Source: Labia minor
Taxonomy: Eukaryota; Arthropoda; Insecta; Dermaptera; Spongiphoridae
Reading direction: 5' to 3'
Assembly: GCA_963082975.1 (NCBI GenBank)
Contig: OY720344.1
Location: 94,431,228 to 94,495,227, forward strand
Length of the DNA stretch: 64,000 bases
In this document: piece by piece, positions 57,113 through 64,000 of the stretch
Layout: every line of letters begins with the position of its first letter
Numbering within the stretch: the stretch's first letter is position 1
Notes under the pieces: model-generated
Database searches by the model: none
What the model was told of the DNA's origin: nothing
What the model saw: only the letters and a program-made list of their open reading frames with translations
Position numbers and translations under genes: made by a program

Positions 57113-60100
57113 TTATTAATTGTAACCTTTTTTACTCATAGGTAAATTTAGTTTGGTTTATGCTTCGAACTCAAAAGAAAAACAATTGAAATACGATATA
57201 GTGGAATTTTTTTTTTTATTATCCCAATCTAGCTTAATATATAAAATATCTAATGAAATCTTAAAACTTTCATATTTATATTTAAAATAATATAACAATA
57301 TTACAATGTTTTATATGATAATTTCATATTTTATAATTGAAAATTAAGTTAAATGCTTCTTTTCTTTCTTTTATTTTTCGATACGTTGGTTGCAGCCATT
57401 TCAGGAGTTAAAAAATACTATTGTGTATATTTTGATATAATCCCATTGAATTTCACGAGCAAAGATAACATGGAAAAATAAATAAAAGCTGGGTCAGATA
57501 TAAAACAAGAAATGATTCTAATATATATACCAATAGTAAAAATATCAAATATTTTAGAGATTATCCGTTTTATTATCGATTTCATGATGAAATTTATTTT
57601 TACTTTCTTTTTAAATTTTTATTATTAATAATAATAATAATAATAATAATTTCATGTTTAGATATTTCATATGCATTAAAATTTTTTACAATCTAAAAAA
57701 TTATTGATTACTTTTTTTCTCAAGGGGGTAGAAAAAAATTTATCTTTGTCTAATGGCTTGTTAACTCACTTTTCGAGTTGTTATCAGGCAAAGAATAAAA
57801 AAAAATGAAATGATCGAAGATATTAACTTCATGATTTAAATGCAGAAATATAATTCTTATAAAAAAAACTTGATATAATTTTCTTCTTTTTTTTTAATAA
57901 AATTTATTGCTAATAAAAAGTATTTTTACAGTTCTAGTGAACAATTGTTATTGGAGTCGAAGCCAACGAAATGATAAATTACCAGCAACCTTTCTCATTT
58001 CTTTCTTTTATTGATCACATCTTGCTTGTATTTCAAGCTATCTCGCGTAAACAGAAGATGAATAATGACATTTTTACTTTTGCTTATTACTATCCATTTA
58101 TCCTGTATATCAGCGGTGACAAAACTTCAGTTTCTCTCCCTTTCGTGCATGGATTACATGTTGCATAAACTTAATTATGTAGTTAACAATAATTTACAAC
58201 CAAATAAATAAACATTTTCATTCAATTCGAGAAGATATAAAACAAAAATAATAATTATATATCAAAAGAAAATGAAAATAATAAATAATAATAGCTTATA
58301 AAATAAACAAAATTATTGATTAAACTATTCAATGAATCTATTTTATTATGATCAATTATTCACATATATTTTAACATAAATTTAACACTAACCATTAATT
58401 TTTAAAGACTTTTGGGTAAATATTATGTGTAATTGATTACAATTGCCTTTAAACGTCTGAAAATCAATTATCAGTTCTTCTTAACTTTACTCCGGAAATT
58501 CATTTGAGTGATATTCAAACTTCAAATGTTTTCTGTAATTACTGTTTAACTTTGTTATGTCGAAATTGATAGAGCATATTCTCCATAAGAATCTTCAGTA
58601 GTATTCTTTATCTTTCAAAAATAAGTTTTCTCTTTGATACATATTATTAATTAAAATCATCTAATTATGTTTTGACATGAAGTGAAATACATTCTGGTAA
58701 TTTTATTAAGTTAAGAAAGAAAACAACAGTAAAACGAAAATAAAAAATATCCGATCTTAACCTGTATATTTCTTTAAACACCCCTGGCTGGTCAATTATG
58801 CTCTGACATTTGTAATAGAAAATATTTTACGGGTGATTCGTTGTTATTTATTATATATTATATATATAAGCTTATTTAAGCACAAAAAATTATTATAGTT
58901 TAATTTGTCTTTTAAAATAATAAAAACTAATAAATTTGTAAAAAAAAATATATTTTTTAAAAAAAAATGTGTTTGCCCGAAAATCAAACTTACGCCGTTT
59001 GCAGTCCGAAGAGGCAAAAACATCAGGGCGCGCAATAACTTGCTACCCCATCACATTTTATATTTTTTATATGTACTACAAGGATATTTAACTAACGTGC
59101 GCGAAAAGTAAAACTTTTCCTGAGAATTTCGCGAAAACTAGGGCCCATTCACTCAAATCCCTTTACATATTTTTATTCCTCAACCTACTCTATCGAATGA
59201 ACTATGACTCATTTAAATAGTAATTTTACAATTCTTGCCATCTCCTTGTCAATATTTATCCGTCAGATAGTGTGAATGGAAATTCAATTTTTAAAGCAAT
59301 TATTTGTTAATTACATTAAAGTTAATTAATTATAATTCAATTGTATTTCTTCTATATCTTCTAGGAATCCATTGAAATATCTATAAAAATTTTTAAACTC
59401 TAGCTCAATTTAAAGTTGATGAAAAATCGATTTCAATTTATCATAAGGGCGAACAGACATACAGACCGACATGAAGCGAAGTTGATAAAAACCTTATAAA
59501 AACAATAATATATATATATATATATATAATATAGTTACGTTTAATTATTTTTTCTAATTTTAGAAAGATGAATGAAGCATTTATGAGATTAAATTTTGCG
59601 AAAGCGTTCTACACATATTTATATTTCTCAGCATCCTTATAAAGAAAGTCCAATGTTTTGTTTGTAATGGGTCGGTAGGTCATTGGAATATTTACATAAT
59701 AAAAGATGGATCAGATGGTTAAGTCCATTTAGACAATTAATTAGAGAGTGCATGCTAGGAAAGGGCGGGGTCCATGCAATACACGCGAAACCACCGGAAA
59801 ACACCCTCCAGTAAGCATCCCGCGAGAAAACAATGAACGAGGGAATCGAAATTGCCTTCAATTAATTACAAATTTAGGTAAACAATTTATAAATATTAAT
59901 AAATATTATATTGTTCAATAAATGGTATTAAGATCAAACCAGAATATAGGTGGTTATTGGGCTCAGGGATATTCCTAATAAATATATGTTTGGATTATTT
60001 TTAAAGGATATAATGGATTAATAATTTGGACATTTTTATTTAATCGATATTTCGAAATATTTATTTAATTAATGTACACAGGCATATTATCCCTTATAGA

Positions 60101-60185
60101 ATAGAGAACAAATAATTATTTTTATTTGTTTTTATAAAGTTTTTTTATAATTAAAAAAAATGTAATTAATTATAATATTTATATT
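57113..60185. other. Mostly AT-rich stretch with unassigned patches
   Basis: Patches at 58960-59150 (ttacgccgtttgcagtccga, catcagggcgcgc) and 59660-59860 (ggatcagatggttaag, cgcgaaaccaccgg) are less AT-rich and could be repeat fragments. The second vaguely resembles SINE text. A 65-codon frame at 57971 follows a TTTTTACAG but has no family match. (AT)n runs at about 59505-59530 and an (AAT)n run near 57625. Confidence 0.4.
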
Positions 60186-60189
60186 GTGT

Positions 60190-60462
60190 GGAAGGCGTCA
60201 CGTAATCTGGGACAGCATGATTAACTATCAATCTCGTGGTCCTGGGTTGTAGTCCTTGGCCTGTTGGGTACTATGGGAACGAGGTCCACCCAGATTAAAA
60301 TTGAAAAACTATATAAAATAAAAAGTAGCGGCTTCCGACAAAGTAAATCAAGATAAAAGTTGAGAGGATTCGTTGTATAGCTCATATAACACCTCTACCC
60401 GGCTCTACTCTAGGAAGCAACCAACTTGTTAGGTGCTTGTTCTTTGTAGGTTCTCTTTTAAT
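60190..60462 (+). mobile_element. tRNA-derived SINE family 1, copy A
   Basis: A tRNA-like head with box B-like ggtcctgggttgtagtcc is followed by a body shared with 61880-62125: 'aaagtagcg', 'atcaagataa', 'gttgagagga', 'ttaggtg' and 'ttctttgtagg'. The orientation is plus. It ends in T/A-rich text near 60460. No clear target duplication was located. Confidence 0.7.
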
Positions 60463-60465
60463 TTA

Positions 60466-61875
60466 TATTTATATTTGACTGGCAGAACATAACTAAAAAT
60501 TTAAACTTTTATTTAATTAAAAACAAACATTTATAATTTATAATTAATACTTTTCAAATGATGAAAAATGTTTATTTGATCGATTGCTTGATTATATATC
60601 ATGCAAATATGGTCCTCTTCTATCAAAGAAGATGCTGCTACCTTAAGTACGAATACATTTGCAAATCTTAAAGAAGTCGTCTCCCAGGGGGTTTTTCGAC
60701 TGCGCTTCCCTTGTTGCTAACTTTGAAAACACTCCCCTTTCTTCCATACATCTTTCTTATCTAAATTTTTAAACCCCTCTGTTTTTTGTTGACTGGAATA
60801 TTATTTCCACTTGTTTCGTGAAAAGAAAATATTTCTTTTGAAATAAAATAAAACAATTTATATACATATTTACAAAAAGTAATTACTGTTTTTAATTCTA
60901 AATGATATATTTATTTTTCTTATCTATCGATAATGTTTTATGTTAAGTTAATTTTTTTTAATTAAGTATTTATTTTATACTTTTTTTCATTTGATTATTT
61001 CCTTTTTGAATAAATATATAAGATTAAAGGACGCACGCGCATTGAGGTGATTTCTTATTTTTGAACTTTTCTTCAATGTTGTTGATTATGAATGTAAATT
61101 CATAGATTCATCGGACATTGAACCTCCAGGCCAGCCAGTAAACAGTAATTCACTCAATAAATGTAAAATATAAATGAAAAACATGTCTTTTCGTGGTAAT
61201 GGATTTAGTTAAAAAACAAAATAAATAAATAAAATACAGTTGCGGTTAGTTCACAAGTACACTCACTCCTAAGTTACCCCATTTGCTTTTCTTCTCAACA
61301 CATCAGCTTTAAAATGAAATCTTTATTTATTTATTTATTTATTTTTTTTAGTTTCATTGATATTTCTGCCTCTCTTTGCTTTTTACGGACTCACCTACCT
61401 ATTATACCTTACTGAATGAAGTCAAATATTCAAAATTCTATTTTGAATGAAAATATCTATTTTGTGCTTCATTGGATCGAATAAATCCTTTTTCAATTAT
61501 ATGATATATTCTGGATTAGAATTGCATTGAAATTGTTTTTATTTAAATAAATATCGACTATGGATATGAAGAAAAATATTAGGCCCATTATAAACAAAAT
61601 AAAAAATAAGTCTTTTGAATTATTATACTTATTTCCTCTTTCTACATATCTCAAATTTACTTTGAAATGCATATATTTCATTTTATCCCTATATAATCAA
61701 TTTCAAATTTATAATAAAATTAGCATCTATTAATAGAACGAATATTCAAATTCGTAATAAAAGTGAGAGTTTAATCTTATTATTTAAGAATCAATATAGT
61801 TGATTTAATTTTAATTGATAAAGAAAATGTTTATGCTCTTTTTTCTAACAACTAAATAGATCAAAAACATAACAT
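60466..61875. other. Mostly AT-rich stretch, nothing firm
   Basis: No supported exon or element. Slightly less AT-rich text at 60615-60800 (gtcgtctcccagggggtttt) has no assignable family. Confidence 0.45.
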
Positions 61876-61879
61876 CTAG

Positions 61880-62125
61880 CTTATGAACATCCTACGAAAG
61901 GACATCACCTATTAAGTAGATTGCCGCCTAATCGGATTAAGGTATCCTATAATCAGTAGAATGGGTCCTCTCAACCATTATCTTGATTGGAGGCGCTACT
62001 TTGTATCAAGAAGCTTCGCAATTTTGATCATGGAGGCTGGCTCCGTCTAGACTTCTGCTAGAGAAATTCTCTTGCCAGACCCGGGACTTGAACCCGGGAC
62101 CACAAGAATGTGAGTCAACGTCGTT
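61880..62125 (-). mobile_element. tRNA-derived SINE family 1, copy B
   Basis: On the minus strand it reads from a tRNA-like head with a near-perfect box B (ggtcccgggttcaagtccc). The body follows: 'ggctccatg'-type link, 'gaagcttcttgataca', 'aatcaagataatggttgaga' and 'gtaggatgttc'. It is the best-preserved head of the three copies and defines the family as tRNA-derived. Confidence 0.75.
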
Positions 62126-62299
62126 TAAGTTAAATTTAAATAGTAGTGATTCAATTTTTCCCCATGTAACCATGTATTTTGTTTTACAGCTAATAGGTGA
62201 CTCAAAAAGGTCTTAATTATACGATATATATACCTATACATTATTGTTTTTATATTTACAAGTACCTGGAACATAGATATAATTATATAATATTGTTAT

Positions 62300-63125
62300 A
62301 CAATTCTTTAATTATATATTACAATTATTAAATGTTACATCATTGCATCAATCTGATTAAAATGAATGGAACTTGGGGTCCTCAATAATAATTAATAATA
62401 AATAATATTTTAGGGGAAAATATTAAAAATTATAATAAAACTATCTAAAAATTAATTAATAAAAGAACAATGAATAAATAAATATAAATGAGTTATTTAA
62501 TAAAAAATAAACACGAAAATAGATAAACAAAAAACATAAAATTAACTAATAAAAATTTATAAGAATTAACAAAAAATTAAACGACAAAACAAAAATTTTT
62601 TAAATATTTTAGAAAAAAAATTAATTAAAATATATAATAACTAATTAATAAAAAAATTATTAACTAATAATTAAAAAATAAATGAAATTTTTTTAAATAT
62701 TTTAAAGGAACAGGAATTAAAAAATTATTTATTTATGCTTTTCTATTTCTATTTGATATTATTAGATCATATTTATTCAATAATTTATTTTGAATAAAAT
62801 ATTCTTTAATTATCATTTTAAATGAATATTAATTAGATTGTTTTTAAAATATCAGAAATAATATGTATAATATGTTTTCAAGATAGAAAAACACAAAAAT
62901 ATAATTGCAAGACAAATAAGATAAATTTTAATTTTTTTTGGTGAGAGATTAATAAATATATTTCATAATTTGATTCTAAAATATTATTAAAATAAATATT
63001 TTTAATTTTATTTCAAAATTAAATAAAATTTTTTAAAATATTTTAAATATAAACAAATATTAATACAATATCAATTAAAAAAAAAAAGAATGGCATGTGG
63101 TAAATATGGATGGCGTAGTTAGTGA
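62300..63125 (+). repeat. Dispersed repeat family B, copy 2
   Basis: Second copy of the 45259-45840 repeat. It begins 'acaattattaaatgttacat' and 'cattgcatcaatctgatt'. It carries an extra internal segment near 62410-62460 and more A-rich text near 62620-62900, and ends in 'atcaattaaaaaaaa' and 'tggcatgtgg'. Its middle also matches family A. Confidence 0.65.
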
Positions 63126-64000
63126 CGTCATATAAATTTAAAATAAGAAAGTTTTTATGATAGACTCAAAATCTATAACTAATTATTAAAATCTTATTAT
63201 CTAGGAAAAGACTATAAAAAACCTAGACTATATTGAGTTAATGTCTTTAAGCCCAAGCAGCGTGGCTTGTTACTAACAGATCATCACCCAAAATTTTAAT
63301 ATAATAATAAAATTGTACTTGATTGACTATTACAGTAGAGCCATAAACACTTTTCATATTTTCAGCAGCCTGGCTTGGGTTTTCACCTTTATTGAAAAAT
63401 ACTTTTTTTCCTCCTTGCTGGTCATCTTTATCATGAGCTCCTACAAAACTAAGTCAATCATTCTCAATAAAAATTTTTTATAACTAAATGTCAGCTTTTT
63501 AGTGCGATCTATTGTCTTATTAATATTTGATACCTGTAAAGCTTAATTTGACTAGGGAAAGTTCGGTTGATAATTAAGATGGATATACTTCTATACAAAC
63601 CGTTTCACTCCCTCAATAATGTCCAATACAAGATAGATTTAGTAATCATCGAAATCAATCAAAAAATATAAATCAATCAAATTAATCAATTGAGGAAATT
63701 AAAATTTGAGATGCAATCATAGCTTAAAGTGTATTATAATTAGTTAATTCTTCTTTAGTTTAGTTTTATTTGAAAAACAATTAGTTTATGAATTATGAAA
63801 ATTATAATAATAATAAATATAATTAAATTAATTGGTTATATTTTCTTTTCTTTCTTAAATAAAAAAAAATAATAATAAAATAAATAATGCATTCAATCAG
63901 CAATCGATCATGGAAGATAAGATATAGAATGTTGTATAAAAGTTAAACTATAATAAAATAACTTGTATATTTAAATGAGGGAAATGGATAGGATGGTCGT
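63126..64000. other. AT-rich stretch, nothing firm
   Basis: Text near 63240-63440 is a little less AT-rich and has a pyrimidine-rich patch (cctccttgctggtcat). No frame or splice pattern allows a gene to be called at this edge of the window. Confidence 0.45.

Noticed and set aside
57971-58168. 65-codon frame after a TTTTTACAG acceptor-like site
   Set aside because: No domain resemblance, and the frame is closed just upstream of the ATG by a TAA-rich stretch. A chance frame is as likely.
59637-59861. 74-codon minus-strand frame, with nearby SINE-like words (cgcgaaaccaccgg)
   Set aside because: Too degenerate to separate a SINE fragment from chance. No boxes or target duplication found.
62070-62130. 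Possible tRNA gene (strong box B ggtcccgggttcaagtccc, minus strand)
   Set aside because: No acceptor stem or 3' end follows box B. The text runs on into a body shared with two other loci, so it is the head of a SINE.
1-64000. CRISPR arrays, operons, ribosome-binding sites or other prokaryotic features
   Set aside because: The window has spliced genes and eukaryotic transposons throughout. The tandem repeats present are microsatellites, with no regular spacer pattern.

Overview
The window is strongly AT-rich, intron-containing eukaryotic DNA. It is most likely from an invertebrate, and an arthropod fits best. The one well-supported host gene is a receptor tyrosine kinase of the Torso type. 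The repeats are mostly Tc1/mariner, Tigger, hAT, Jockey-like LINE, tRNA-SINE and a Helentron-like (HINE) family. One mariner-type transposase resembles, from memory, elements that are abundant in parasitic copepods such as sea lice. That host guess is inference and was not checked. No prokaryotic feature, CRISPR array or rRNA gene was seen.

Layout. 1-9.6 kb is gene-poor AT-rich DNA with a tandem duplication, a GC-rich foldback, an inactivated mariner and one copy of a dispersed repeat. 9.63-11.67 kb is a 5'-truncated LINE insertion with an open reverse-transcriptase frame and a 17-bp target-site duplication. 13.1-27.07 kb holds 16 phase-compatible exons coding 735 residues: two fibronectin-III domains, one membrane segment and a split tyrosine kinase. 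The start codon and signal peptide were not found. The introns carry a HINE, a deleted mariner, a SINE, a MITE and a Tc1-like element with a second SINE inside it. 27.3-40.7 kb is mainly AT-rich DNA with a few repeats, one candidate first coding exon (33.18 kb) and one GC-richer block (29.7-30.0 kb). 40.7-53.4 kb holds eight of the ten HINE copies, one of them interrupted by a Tigger and a hAT element. A candidate exon resembling a von Willebrand C domain (41.87 kb) and a perfect 111-bp inverted repeat (44.55-44.81 kb) also lie here. 53.5-64 kb contains a mariner-like element, a hAT with another hAT nested inside, two SINE copies and a second copy of the 45-kb repeat.

The kinase gene would act as a single-pass cell-surface receptor. 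In arthropods Torso receives Trunk or PTTH and signals through Ras/MAPK. No neighbouring gene could be tied to it. Nearly everything else readable here is transposon-derived, and target-site duplications or restored empty sites let the order of several insertions be read directly.
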